64,000 bases of DNA from Cohnella silvisoli (GTDB lineage Bacteria; Bacillota; Bacilli; Paenibacillales; Paenibacillaceae). Position 1 is the stretch's first letter, and each line of letters starts with the position of its first letter. Below are positions 53,511-61,627 of the stretch, in pieces. The notes beneath the pieces were generated by a model that saw only the letters and a program-made list of their open reading frames with translations, was not told the origin of the DNA and ran no database searches. The stretch lies in the NCBI RefSeq assembly GCF_021190915.1, contig NZ_JAIOAP010000002.1, forward strand, positions 666,983 through 730,982. Direction: 5' to 3'. The translations under genes and the position numbers were made by a program.

Positions 53511-54386
53511 TCAGCCCTTAATGCCTGCCGACGCGAAACCCTGGACGATATATTTTTGCATAAACAGAAATATAAGCAGCGGCGGTATCGTCGTAACCGT
53601 GGCGAGGGCAAAAACGAGAGGATAATCCCTAGATCCGAACGCCGTAAGGCGGGAAACCAGAAGGCCTACATAACCCGCCATAGTCATGAATTTCTGATCG
53701 CTGATATAAATGAACGGAGTAAGAAAATCGTTCCAGGTCGCGATGGCGTTGCTTAAAATGATAGTCGCTATTATTGGCTTCTGAATCGGTACGATGATGA
53801 GAAACAGCGTGCGGAAAAACCCGCTTCCGTCGATATAGGCCGCTTCTTCGTAATCTTTGGGAAGACCGTTCATCGCCTGCCGGAACAAATATACCCACAT
53901 GAAGCTGGCACCGCCGATCATGACGTACAATACCAACGGATGATTAATAAAGCCGGTGCCTCCTTGCCCCATCAGATCATTGCCCCCAATAAGCGGAAAT
54001 CTAGCCATTTCTACATAAGTCGGGATGAACATCAAGGAGCTTGGGATCAGTTGAACGGCAAGAATAAAAACGAAAAACAGTTTTCTGCCCGGAAAACGCA
54101 ACCGAGAAAGTACGTACCCGATCAGAACCGCCATTACGGTGATATAAAAGGCATACCAAAACACTCGCAAGAACGAATTCAAGAACGGACGAAACGCGTC
54201 GTTGCCGAAGAACATCGCATATTTCGTCGTTAACCACTTGTCCGGAATCGGCATCAGCCGGGCAGCGCCTCCGAATAAATCCTTGTCCCAAAAGCCCGCC
54301 AAGAAAGAGAAAAGCAGCGGATATATCGTAATGACGGTACCCAGCGCAAGAAAGAAATAAATAATCAACCGACGACTCCATGTCAT
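53511..54386 (-). CDS. CUT1 sugar ABC transporter permease (MalG type), cassette 3
   Basis: 291 residues; ATG 54386 directly after the stop of the previous permease, with AAAGGAG inside its coding end. Six hydrophobic segments. The EAA loop is at about residues 175-197 (DYEEAAYIDGSGFFRTLF), and the end is GFASAGIKG. The partner permease precedes it and the GH38 mannosidase follows, so the importer probably takes up mannose-containing oligosaccharides. This follows from the neighbour, not from the permease itself. Confidence 0.92.
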   Translation of the reverse strand: MTWSRRLIIYFFLALGTVITIYPLLFSFLAGFWDKDLFGGAARLMPIPDKWLTTKYAMFFGNDAFRPFLNSFLRVFWYAFYITVMAVLIGYVLSRLRFPGRKLFFVFILAVQLIPSSLMFIPTYVEMARFPLIGGNDLMGQGGTGFINHPLVLYVMIGGASFMWVYLFRQAMNGLPKDYEEAAYIDGSGFFRTLFLIIVPIQKPIIATIILSNAIATWNDFLTPFIYISDQKFMTMAGYVGLLVSRLTAFGSRDYPLVFALATVTTIPPLLIFLFMQKYIVQGFASAGIKG

Positions 54387-55283
54387 CTAATCTTCCTCTC
54401 CTTTCAGGAATATGCGGAGATAGACGAACGACAACAACAGGGTTAAAACCCCTAGCACTAGAGACGAAGCGCCGGCCATCCCGAGGTTAAAGCTTTGCAG
54501 TCCGTCGCGGTACACCCGATAGGCAAGCACGTCGGTAGCCCCCGTGGGTCCGCCGCGCGAAATCAGCATGACCAGATCCCACATTTGCATGACCGCAATG
54601 ATCCCGGTAATCATAATATAAGCCGCGATAGGCCTTAGTCCCGGAATTGTAACATACCGTATGAGTTGCCAACGTCCGGCACCGTCGATCTTGCCCACTT
54701 CGTATAACGTCGGATCGATAGACTGTAGTCCTGCCAGCCAGATAATCGCGGTTGGTCCGACCGACCTCCATGTATAATAGACGACGATCCAGAACGTCAT
54801 CCAGAACGGCGAATACGTCCAGATGATCGGATTCATCCCGATTGTCTCAAGAAAACCATTCAACCCGCCACCTTGAGGCTGCAGGAGAGAAAGCAGGACC
54901 GCCGTTGTAGTAGCGACTGAAGTGATGCTGGGAATATAAAAGGCCGACCGAAAAAATCCTCTTCCCCGCAATGGCATGTTCAGCAACAGGGCAAGGAAGA
55001 AAGCGACCGCAACGTTCACCGTTAGGCATAACAATCCAATGTACAGCTGCTTCCATAGAGATGACAAATAACTAGGCGTTTCGAAAAACACCTTAAGATT
55101 ATTCAAACCGACCCATTTCGGGCTAGCGGTCAATCCGTTCCACTCCATGAAGCCGAGGAGAAAACCGGTGACTAACGGGAATAGATTAATGATGAGATAC
55201 CAAAGTAAAAACGGTCCGATAATGGCAAGAGCCAGAAGAGGTTCTCGGTTTCGCAATAAAAATGACGATTTGTTTGTTTTCAT
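54387..55283 (-). CDS. CUT1 sugar ABC transporter permease (MalF type), cassette 3
   Basis: 298 residues; ATG behind GGAGGG. Six hydrophobic segments with PFLLWYLIINLFPLVTGFLLGF at the N-terminus. The EAA loop is at about 189-212 (TLYEVGKIDGAGRWQLIRY). It overlaps nothing but abuts the MalG-type gene. It acts with the lipoprotein encoded at 55365 and a shared ATPase not seen in the window. Confidence 0.92.
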   Translation of the reverse strand: MKTNKSSFLLRNREPLLALAIIGPFLLWYLIINLFPLVTGFLLGFMEWNGLTASPKWVGLNNLKVFFETPSYLSSLWKQLYIGLLCLTVNVAVAFFLALLLNMPLRGRGFFRSAFYIPSITSVATTTAVLLSLLQPQGGGLNGFLETIGMNPIIWTYSPFWMTFWIVVYYTWRSVGPTAIIWLAGLQSIDPTLYEVGKIDGAGRWQLIRYVTIPGLRPIAAYIMITGIIAVMQMWDLVMLISRGGPTGATDVLAYRVYRDGLQSFNLGMAGASSLVLGVLTLLLSFVYLRIFLKGEED

Positions 55284-55364
55284 CTAATGCCCTCCACTTG
55301 ATGCTTTGATAGAAAGAGAGGGCCGGGAGACGAGCTTACTCCCCCAGCCCCATGGCCCGCATCT

Positions 55365-56747
55365 TTATTTCAGAGCACTGTCTGCTTCCACTTGAGCTTC
55401 CTTCACGATCTTATCGATCGGGTCATTCGAAATCGTAGTTCTGGCAATGACTTTGGAGTTGATGATATCCCAAATCTGGGCGTTGTTCTTGTTGAACACC
55501 GGCAGAGGCTGGAATTCGTTCGTCTGCAAAAGCTTCATAATTTCCTGCATCCACGGATAATCCTTATAGACATTGGCTGCATCATTCTGAACTTCTTGGT
55601 TCGCCACCGCTACCGAATATTGAGAGGCCATAATGGATTGCACTTCCTTGCTCAGCATGGTGCGTAATACATTGAAAGCTGCTTCTTTGTTTTTCGAAGC
55701 TTTCGGTACGGCGCTGTAGACGAAGCCTACGCGAGTGTTGGAAGGCTTGCCGTTCGGACCGACCGGAAGCGGCGCGATCCCGAGATCGATACCGTTGGCG
55801 ATCGCACCGCGCGCCGCCCATGTCCCGTTAATGACGAAGGCGAGTGATTTTTCCTTCTCGAACAATGTGCAGCAGATTGGACCCTCATCCGGGTTGTTAC
55901 CTACGCCTTTAGGAAGGTTTTTGTCCATGTCGCGCAGGAATTGCAAAGCTTGAATATTGGCTGGCGTATCGATGGTAACTTTGTCGCCGCCGCCGAAATC
56001 CTGACCGATGCTTCTTACGATGGAGGTAAATCGCAGCGAGCCGCCGAAATGCGGATGGCTCGGTACGCCGCCGCCGAAGAACTTGCCCTTGCCTGCGGCA
56101 GTGATGGCATCCGACACTTTTTTCCAATCATCCCATGTATCCAACTTAACGGTTTCTGGGTCAATTCCAGATTTTCTCAGCAACTCTTTGTTATAGAAGA
56201 GCAAGAAAATCGTTCCTTCAGCTGCCACAGCAACCGGTTTGCCATCGTTATCTTTGATTAGGTAGTTCGGGTTGACCATCTGAACGATATCGTCCGGAAG
56301 AGGTTCGAGAATCCCTTCACTGGCATAGGCCGGAATGAATGTCTCCCCACGAACGATGTCGGGTACATTACCGCTCAGAATAGCTGCCCGTTGCTTGGAG
56401 TCAAGATCTTCGGCCCAGCCCCAGTTCTGATAATTGATCTTATAATTCGGATAGTTCTTCTTTAGTTGGTCGTAGATGACGAGCGGAGTCTTGTTTGCAC
56501 CTGGATCGGTATTGTCGCGCAAAGCCTTGATCTCGTCTTCCGTGTTGTAGAAAACGAAAGTTACTTCCGCGTTGTCATCCGCAGCGCTTGGAGAATCGCT
56601 CGGTGCAGAGGATTCGCTCGGTGCAGCAGAGGATTCGCTCGGTGAAGCAGATGGACTTGCCGCATTACCATTGTTGTTTTTGCCTCCACACGCAGACAAA
56701 GCTACCGCCAAAACAAGAATCAGAGAAAGCAATGACATTCTTTTCAA
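55365..56747 (-). CDS. extracellular sugar-binding lipoprotein, cassette 3
   Basis: 460 residues from TTG 56747, which has AAAGGGG 8 bases upstream (ATG 56738 is the alternative). Signal sequence with lipobox ALSAC, then a Ser/Pro/Ala-rich linker (PSASPSESSAAPSESSAPSD) to about residue 55. Mature part is a family 1 binding protein (VTFVFYNTEDEIKALRDN, later GGVPSHPHFGGSLRF). A CTLFEKEKS stretch contains two Cys (CCTLFEK) unusual in such proteins. It delivers substrate to the permeases downstream; mannose-containing oligosaccharides are inferred from GH38. A cre-like site at 56768-56781 precedes it. Confidence 0.92.
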   Translation of the reverse strand: MKRMSLLSLILVLAVALSACGGKNNNGNAASPSASPSESSAAPSESSAPSDSPSAADDNAEVTFVFYNTEDEIKALRDNTDPGANKTPLVIYDQLKKNYPNYKINYQNWGWAEDLDSKQRAAILSGNVPDIVRGETFIPAYASEGILEPLPDDIVQMVNPNYLIKDNDGKPVAVAAEGTIFLLFYNKELLRKSGIDPETVKLDTWDDWKKVSDAITAAGKGKFFGGGVPSHPHFGGSLRFTSIVRSIGQDFGGGDKVTIDTPANIQALQFLRDMDKNLPKGVGNNPDEGPICCTLFEKEKSLAFVINGTWAARGAIANGIDLGIAPLPVGPNGKPSNTRVGFVYSAVPKASKNKEAAFNVLRTMLSKEVQSIMASQYSVAVANQEVQNDAANVYKDYPWMQEIMKLLQTNEFQPLPVFNKNNAQIWDIINSKVIARTTISNDPIDKIVKEAQVEADSALK

Positions 56748-56767
56748 TTTCTTTACCCCTTTCGAAA

Positions 56768-56781
56768 TGTAAGTGTTTTCA
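56768..56781. promoter_or_regulatory. cre-like site upstream of importer cassette 3
   Basis: TGTAAGTGTTTTCA on plus, TGAAAACACTTACA on minus: one mismatch (CG to CA) from TGWAANCGNTNNCA. It lies 21 bp upstream of the TTG start of the binding-protein gene. Motif match only. Confidence 0.45.
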
Positions 56782-56943
56782 CTTAGTAACAAGTTAAATA
56801 TATAATATATATCTTTTAGGGTCAATAAAAACTTATATATTTCTTTATTTTATTCAAAAACATTCACATATTGATCAAAATATAGGCAATATGCAGAATA
56901 TCATTAGACATAAACTATATTACATATAAATTAATTATATCAG
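56782..56943. other. AT-rich leader of importer cassette 3
   Basis: Very AT-rich stretch with several TATAAT-like boxes (for example TATATAATATA near 56800), probably holding the promoter. No gene was seen. Confidence 0.4.
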
Positions 56944-57840
56944 TAGAGTAGAAAGCTGAATTTCAAACGGAAGACGCACGCCTTTCTTTTACTTTCCAGC
57001 TCCCCCCTCATCAAACCGGACGTGAGTAGAGTAGGCACCTAGCGAGTTACTATCCGAAGATATCACTTTTCTAAATACCCCTCTCAGAACGGAGCGTGCA
57101 AATGTGTCAATCGGTCAATCAACTGGCTTTTGATGCTGAACACTTTTCCTGTCGGCATCGCATCTACAATGACGGAATCTTTCTTGTATCCGAGTTTGAA
57201 CCCTCCAAAGTAAGCAACCAACGGTTTTTTGCCTTCGCGTTTCACTTCCGTTTGAAGCACCTTGTAACTTTGCCATCCGTTTCACACGTCGTTTTGTACT
57301 TCTTAAATATTTTGTTCGGCGTTGTTTTAAACTTGTTCGCAAGAGTTCATACTGGGCTTATGCCTTCTTACTTTGTATAACGAGTTACTACACATAAGGA
57401 GGCTTATGCAAAGCTTTGCATAAGCCTCCTTGTGGACTTCCGAGCTCGGTTTCGTGGAACTGATCATCTTTCACAAATCCTGCCTTCAGCCACTTGCAAA
57501 CGAGTTTCAGCACGCGGCTATCGCTGATGCGTTGTTCTACCAATTGCATCAACTTATCGTGCGCAATGTTGTCGAAGTAGCCGCGAATATCGATGTCTAC
57601 GACCCAGTACACGCCCTTCTTAACCGCTCGGCGGATATCGGATATGATTAATCGCGTCGTGCTGGTTTCGCTTCGGTCTGAAGCCGTAGGAGCAGTCTTT
57701 AAAGTCCGCTTCAAAGATGGGTTAAATGACCTCCATTATTTGCCCGCCAGCTACGAGGCGAATTGGCTCTTACTTCCACCGGACTCACACCGGCTAGTTG
57801 TGCCTAACTTGGCTAGGCGCGTAATATTAAAAAAACCGCT
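56944..57840 (-). mobile_element. group II intron remnant with broken reverse transcriptase
   Basis: On the minus strand: CTAGCCGGTGTGAGTCCGGTGG (57770-57815) resembles an intron domain I segment. Then a frame with [20 protein letters not shown] (about 57655-57725), shifting to [20 protein letters not shown] and ETELGSPQGG (57400-57650), which is a group II intron reverse transcriptase. Then, after a further gap and shift, KREGKKPLVAYFGGFKLGYKK (about 57130-57260), the maturase C-terminus. The end has GTCCGGTTTGATGAGGGGGGAGC and CTACTCTAC motifs (57025-56945), resembling domains V and VI. At least two frame breaks and an internal deletion make it inactive. Confidence 0.7.
57400..57745 (-). 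pseudogene. group II intron reverse transcriptase fragment
   Basis: Frame-shifted RT fragment with YWVVDIDIRGYFDNIAHDKL, the palm motif of LtrA-type reverse transcriptases, and ETELGSPQGG. The usual YADD catalytic motif and most of the protein are absent; a stop interrupts the upstream VI*PIFEADF join. Downstream KPPYV ends in a repeated AGGCTTATGCAAAGCTTTGCATAAGCCT hairpin (57400-57427). Confidence 0.75.
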
Positions 57841-57895
57841 TTCCCTATAATCCGTGAAAACGGTCTGCAATCGCCCGACAATAGCCTGCCAGCCT

Positions 57896-59113
57896 TTATT
57901 TCGCCAATCCGATAAGCGGTCCCGTTGAACTTCTAATGACAAGCTCCGGTTTGAGAATGACTTTCTTGTAACCGTTGGCATTCTCCGGGTTATTCAGCAG
58001 ATCGATCAGAATGGATGCCGCACGGCTCCCGATTTCATCCTCGGATTGCGCTATATGCGTAAACGTACCCTGTTCATCGATTCCGGAAGATGGATCATCG
58101 AACGTCAGGATGGACAGGCGGCCCGGCACATTTAGTTTGAGTCTTCGGGCGATGCCCGCGATATAAAGGCCCAGCTGAGCATTCAAGGTAATATAGGCCG
58201 TTGCTAATCCGTTTTTTATATAACGATGCAGTACATGATTGTCGTCTTTCTCTTTGTAGTCGACCGAAAATTCCGTCAGGATCAGAGCAGGATTGATCAT
58301 CGCCTCCCGTTGCTTAAGGGCATCCATATATCCGGCAATCCGTTCTTCCACCGTGACGGTGTTAAGAGGCGAATCCGTGCATATGGCAATTTCCCGATGA
58401 CCGAGCTCCCATAAATGAGAGACAGCCAATTGGGCTCCGAGCCTATTATTCGAACAGACGAAATGCGTATCTACGCCAGGTAAATAGCGATCGATCAGCA
58501 CAAAAGGGAAATTGTTGATCTTAAGCGATAGAATCTCATCGTTATAAGTCTCGGCATCGATCGGGAAGATGATCAACCCGGCTACGCCCTTCTGCAGCAA
58601 TTGAACGATCGCTTCCTTCTCCATTTCCTTGGAGTGATTAGTGAGAATGACCGCCAGGTAATAGTCGCTATTCTTTAATATCTTGTTGATTCCCTTCAAT
58701 AGGCGAAGAGCGAAAAAATCTTCTACCGTAGGAATGATTAGCGCGATCATCCGTTTTCCGGACGATTGGGCAACGAATCTAGTCGAATCCCCCGCTTGCT
58801 TAGAAATGTCTTCTCCATCGGACGGAATCACGACGGGATCAACGGGTATTTCTACCGTTTCTCGCAACGTCTCCGGGAACGAAGGCCCCTTGCTTACGAA
58901 ACTCCCCCTGCCCGGAATACGGTAGATCCATCCATCTTGCGCGAGTTGGGTAAGGGCGTTCGCAACCGTTATTCGGCTGACATTAAATTTGCTGATAAGT
59001 TCGTTTTCGGTAGGAATTTTCTGATTCTCTGTAAGCTCACCGGAAGAGATCAATTTCTTGAAATACTCTTGGATTTGAATATATAAAGGTAATCGCAGCC
59101 GTTCCTTTTTCAT
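57896..59113 (-). CDS. AraR-like regulator: GntR DNA-binding domain fused to LacI-type sugar-binding domain
   Basis: 405 residues. The N-terminal winged helix of the GntR family is at about residues 8-75 (LPLYIQIQEYFKKLISSGEL, RITVANALTQLAQDGWIYRIPGRGSFV). Residues about 115-395 form a LacI-like periplasmic-binding domain (MIALIIPTVEDFFALRLLKG, later LAVSHLWELGHREIAICTDS and SILTFDDPSS). This architecture is that of AraR-type sugar repressors. It lies upstream of cassette 3 in the same orientation, with the intron remnant between. Repression of the importer/mannosidase operon is plausible. Direct repeats upstream (59137-59165) may be its own operator. Confidence 0.92.
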   Translation of the reverse strand: MKKERLRLPLYIQIQEYFKKLISSGELTENQKIPTENELISKFNVSRITVANALTQLAQDGWIYRIPGRGSFVSKGPSFPETLRETVEIPVDPVVIPSDGEDISKQAGDSTRFVAQSSGKRMIALIIPTVEDFFALRLLKGINKILKNSDYYLAVILTNHSKEMEKEAIVQLLQKGVAGLIIFPIDAETYNDEILSLKINNFPFVLIDRYLPGVDTHFVCSNNRLGAQLAVSHLWELGHREIAICTDSPLNTVTVEERIAGYMDALKQREAMINPALILTEFSVDYKEKDDNHVLHRYIKNGLATAYITLNAQLGLYIAGIARRLKLNVPGRLSILTFDDPSSGIDEQGTFTHIAQSEDEIGSRAASILIDLLNNPENANGYKKVILKPELVIRSSTGPLIGLAK

Positions 59114-59136
59114 AATCCACTACTCCTAGAAGCAAA

Positions 59137-59165
59137 GTTTATTTATGTTTATTTATGTTTATTAT
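59137..59165. promoter_or_regulatory. direct repeat GTTTATTTAT, candidate operator
   Basis: Three head-to-tail copies of GTTTATTTAT-like sequence (starting at 59137, 59147 and 59157) lie 24 bp upstream of the AraR-like gene. Direct repeats in this place suit self-regulation, but no inverted symmetry is present. Confidence 0.35.
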
Positions 59166-59202
59166 AGCTAATAGATATTTTATGTCAATTACACAAAAAC
59201 TC

Positions 59203-59230
59203 CCCCATGTGGTCTGAGAACCGCACGGGG
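59203..59230 (-). terminator. rho-independent terminator downstream of the TnpB element
   Basis: CCCCGTGCGGT / ACCACATGGGG stem with loop TCTCAG, followed on the minus strand by AGTTTTTGTG. It separates tnpB from the AraR-like gene. Confidence 0.7.
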
Positions 59231-59245
59231 TATTAACAGGTCAAG

Positions 59246-59393
59246 TGAATGCTCCCACCGCCTACAGAGGCGGGGGCTTCTTGTTTCGACGATCTCTGCC
59301 TTTCCCGGGAGAAAGGTCTTACATGATCTCCACAAGCGTTCGATGCTGTTCGCATCCCGTTCGGGGCAACCCCTCCCTACGGTGTTCGACCCA
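59246..59393 (-). ncRNA. candidate TnpB omega RNA region and transposon right end
   Basis: Downstream of tnpB on the minus strand: GATGGGTCGAAC... then AAGAAGCCCCCGCCTCTGTAGG, a hairpin (59254-59276) ending near ATTCAC. This is the usual right end of IS200/IS605-type elements, and the omega RNA of TnpB is processed from this part, overlapping the tnpB 3' end. The sequence after the end (from about 59245 down) would be the guide. RNA boundaries cannot be seen. Confidence 0.5.
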
Positions 59394-60482
59394 TCAAGCC
59401 GATATTTTCAAGGCGCGTTGCAAGATAATCTTGGCCGAGACGACGTCTCTGTCTTGAATAAGACCGCATCTTTTACATTCATGAACCCGAACGGCCAACG
59501 TTTTCGGAACGTCCGCGCCGCATAGACAGGTCTGCGATGTGCCGTAGGCAGGCACTTGAACGAATCGCTTTCCATGTCTTTCGGCTTTATAAGACAGGTA
59601 GGTGATAAACTTTCTCCATCCGGCATCCGAGATGCTTTTGGCCAGGCGGCGGTTGCGTACCATGTTCCTGACTTTCAACTGTTCCGCCGCGATCAGATCA
59701 TGGCCCTGGACGATGCGGTACGATTGTTTGTGCAGAAAATCTTTTCGCTGCCGCGCGACTTTTTGGTGGGTTTTGGCGACCTTTCGTTTGGCCTTCTGCC
59801 GGTTGCGGGAACCTCGTTGTTTGCGGGAAAGCCTCCGCTGCGCGCGCCTCAGCCGTTTCTCCGCTTTGCGCAAATACCGCGGGTTGTCCACCTTTGTTTC
59901 ATCGGACAGCGCCGCAAACGCGTTCAGCCCTACATCAATGCCGACGGCGGATTCCACCGCTTGCATGGCTTCCGTATCCGACACTTTCACGCTGATGTTG
60001 ATCATCCACCGGTCCCCATATCGTTTCACATTGATTTGCGTCACGCTCACCCGGTCGAAGGGACGGTGGACATTCATTTTGACAACGCCGATTTTTGGAA
60101 GATAGACGGTTCCCTCTTTGGCAAAGGTCTTTTGTACCGCACCTGGCTGCGGATAGGTAAAAGAAACGTATCGGTCTGCCGACTTGTAATGGGGATACCC
60201 TGCTTCACCGTGGAAGAAATGCTGATAGGCATCGTCCAAACGTTGCAGGCAATCCTGCAGCACTTGCGAATGAACTTCCTTATATACTGGAAATTCCTTC
60301 TTAAAGGCAGGCAATCCGTTCTGCTGCATGGCATAAGTGATGGTTTTACCTTCTTGGTTGTAGGCGGTCTCACGTTGTTCCTTGGCCTTATTGTAAAGCT
60401 TCCGGCACAAATCCAGCGTTCGATTCATTAGTTGTTCCTGTTCGAGGGTCGGATAAAGGCGAAACTGAAAGGTTATTTGCAC
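59394..60482 (-). CDS. tnpB: RNA-guided DNA endonuclease TnpB (IS200/IS605, OrfB)
   Basis: 362 residues, complete. N-terminal OrfB part (LYNKAKEQRETAYNQEGKTI). RuvC-like residues are Asp183 (VGIDVGLN), Glu267 (AAEQLKVRN) and Asp344 (QDRDVVSAK). The zinc ribbon is Cys319/Cys321 and Cys336/Cys339 (TCLCG ... CKRCG), with the first pair spaced by one residue, as in several TnpBs of this type. TnpB is a programmable nuclease that uses an omega RNA from the transposon end. No TnpA gene is present, so this is an IS1341-type element. All known catalytic residues are intact, so activity is likely. Confidence 0.93.
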   Translation of the reverse strand: MQITFQFRLYPTLEQEQLMNRTLDLCRKLYNKAKEQRETAYNQEGKTITYAMQQNGLPAFKKEFPVYKEVHSQVLQDCLQRLDDAYQHFFHGEAGYPHYKSADRYVSFTYPQPGAVQKTFAKEGTVYLPKIGVVKMNVHRPFDRVSVTQINVKRYGDRWMINISVKVSDTEAMQAVESAVGIDVGLNAFAALSDETKVDNPRYLRKAEKRLRRAQRRLSRKQRGSRNRQKAKRKVAKTHQKVARQRKDFLHKQSYRIVQGHDLIAAEQLKVRNMVRNRRLAKSISDAGWRKFITYLSYKAERHGKRFVQVPAYGTSQTCLCGADVPKTLAVRVHECKRCGLIQDRDVVSAKIILQRALKISA

Positions 60483-60814
60483 AAAGGCTCACCACCATAA
60501 CGGGAACGTATATTCCTATTATACTCCAAAAACATCCGCTATTCCAACTTTAGAAACTGTGACAAACGATCGATTCTGATGACGGATTCAGGCAAATAGA
60601 CAAATGCATTTAGGCTTTGCCTAACCGAAATTCATCCCCTCCCTACAGAGGAAGAGGACTTCTTTCGGATTGTTGTTAAAATCCACTTATTATTATGTCT
60701 GGATCTTTCCAATGGGCTGAGTTCATTTTGCTCACCGAAAGGTAACGAAAAAAGGGTCAGCAGATCCCTGCATCGTTCATCCGGATTTCATTATGGGACC
60801 GATGGCGGATAACG
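60483..60814. other. gap upstream of tnpB with an extra transposon right-end-like hairpin
   Basis: The minus strand shows AAGAAGTCCTCTTCCTCTGTAG and GGAGGGGATGAA at 60632-60665, the same architecture as the right end of the TnpB element. A TTAGGC/GCCTAA hairpin is at 60610-60623. No gene was seen here. Confidence 0.5.
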
Positions 60815-60931
60815 ATGCTGGAAATATCATACTATATAGATGCAGTAAAATTAAATAAGGATGTTGCTTGGTTTTATGAGGAAATTACGAAGTCCAAAAA
60901 GGGAAGAAAGAGGAAGGTGGATAAGCCATGA
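60815..60931 (+). CDS. small hypothetical ORF overlapping the next gene
   Basis: 38 residues from ATG 60815: MLEISYYIDAVKLNKDVAWF... ending KKGRKRKVDKP, very basic at the C-terminus. Its TGA (60929-60931) overlaps the ATG of the next gene in ATGA, so the two may be coupled. There is no clear ribosome binding site and no recognised family. It could also be the end of an older gene, because the frame is open upstream to 60746. Confidence 0.35.
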   Translation: MLEISYYIDAVKLNKDVAWFYEEITKSKKGRKRKVDKP

Positions 60932-61215
60932 CAACCAGAGTCAGATTAAATCTGTATGAGCAAGGCATTGCCGAAACCTTGGTCTATAATTTTGGATATA
61001 CCAAAGGCGCAGCTCGAGAGCTCGTTGTCGAATATATCCAAGTGGTTCGATTGCTAGGCGGATACGATACCTGTCTGGATCACGCTGAACGCCTTCATAC
61101 AGCCCGAAAAAATGGATTTACTCCCAACCAATGGACTAAACGAATCGAAGAAGTTCGTCGCGATAAGCTGAAAGACAAAGGTTTGCCGGATGAAAGATGT
61201 CACAGATTCGCATAA
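60928..61215 (+). CDS. hypothetical protein, 95 residues
   Basis: Soluble, charged protein of unknown family. AAGGTGG lies upstream of ATG 60928. It reads MTTRVRLNLYEQGIAETLVY, then GYTKGAARELVVEYIQVVRLLGGYDTCLDHAERLHTARKNG and a basic helical C-terminus (IEEVRRDKLKDKG). Phage or mobile-element origin is possible from the setting between a transposon and an NRPS, but nothing diagnostic was seen. A strong terminator at 61232-61257 follows directly, which supports a real transcription unit. Confidence 0.65.
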   Translation: MTTRVRLNLYEQGIAETLVYNFGYTKGAARELVVEYIQVVRLLGGYDTCLDHAERLHTARKNGFTPNQWTKRIEEVRRDKLKDKGLPDERCHRFA

Positions 61216-61231
61216 ATATAATGGATTGAGA

Positions 61232-61257
61232 AAAGACCCTCAATCGAGGGTCTTTTT
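61232..61257 (+). terminator. rho-independent terminator of the 95-residue gene
   Basis: AAAGACCCTC AATC GAGGGTCTTT with T run. Classical stem-loop, 16 bp after the stop codon. Confidence 0.9.
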
Positions 61258-61302
61258 ACTGTGATCTAAAACATCGCTATTTCGCTTGAAATTATCCGAG
61301 TG

Positions 61303-61491
61303 CTAAGTTCTTCCGCCATCTCGCCATATTCCTTTATCTTTCAGCAGGTTCATGTAAAACCCGCCCACTACGCTGCGATGCTGGAAATTGAGTTGGCGGG
61401 CCGTAATCGTATCCGTCCAATCGGAGAACGCTACGCGGTCAGGAGTGTCGTTCAACATCTTCCACAGCGGCTCGGCATTTGCCCTTACCTT
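61303..61491 (-). pseudogene. DUF4965/glutaminase-like C-terminal remnant
   Basis: The minus-strand frame reads KVRANAEPLWKMLNDTPDRV, then AFSDWTDTITARQLNFQHRS and VVGGFYMNLLKDK, stop at 61303-61305. TPDRVxFSDWxDTxT...HRSVVGG is the C-terminal motif of DUF4965/DUF1793 proteins (glutaminase A type). The rest of the gene is missing; a frame break precedes the stretch. It lies between the NRPS 3' end and the hypothetical gene. Confidence 0.65.
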
Positions 61492-61627
61492 GCGTTATCA
61501 CTATATACCTGGCTATTGCCGAGCGGATATTGGCCAATATCGTGGGAAGCAAACTCGAAAGGCCATGCCTCGCTTTTCGCATACTAGGATGATCCGGATT
61601 TCAGATCTCTTCCCCTTGCGTTTACTC

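Noticed and set aside
59556..60431. 291-residue open frame antisense to tnpB
   Set aside because: It lies entirely within tnpB on the other strand and has no start signal or recognisable domain.
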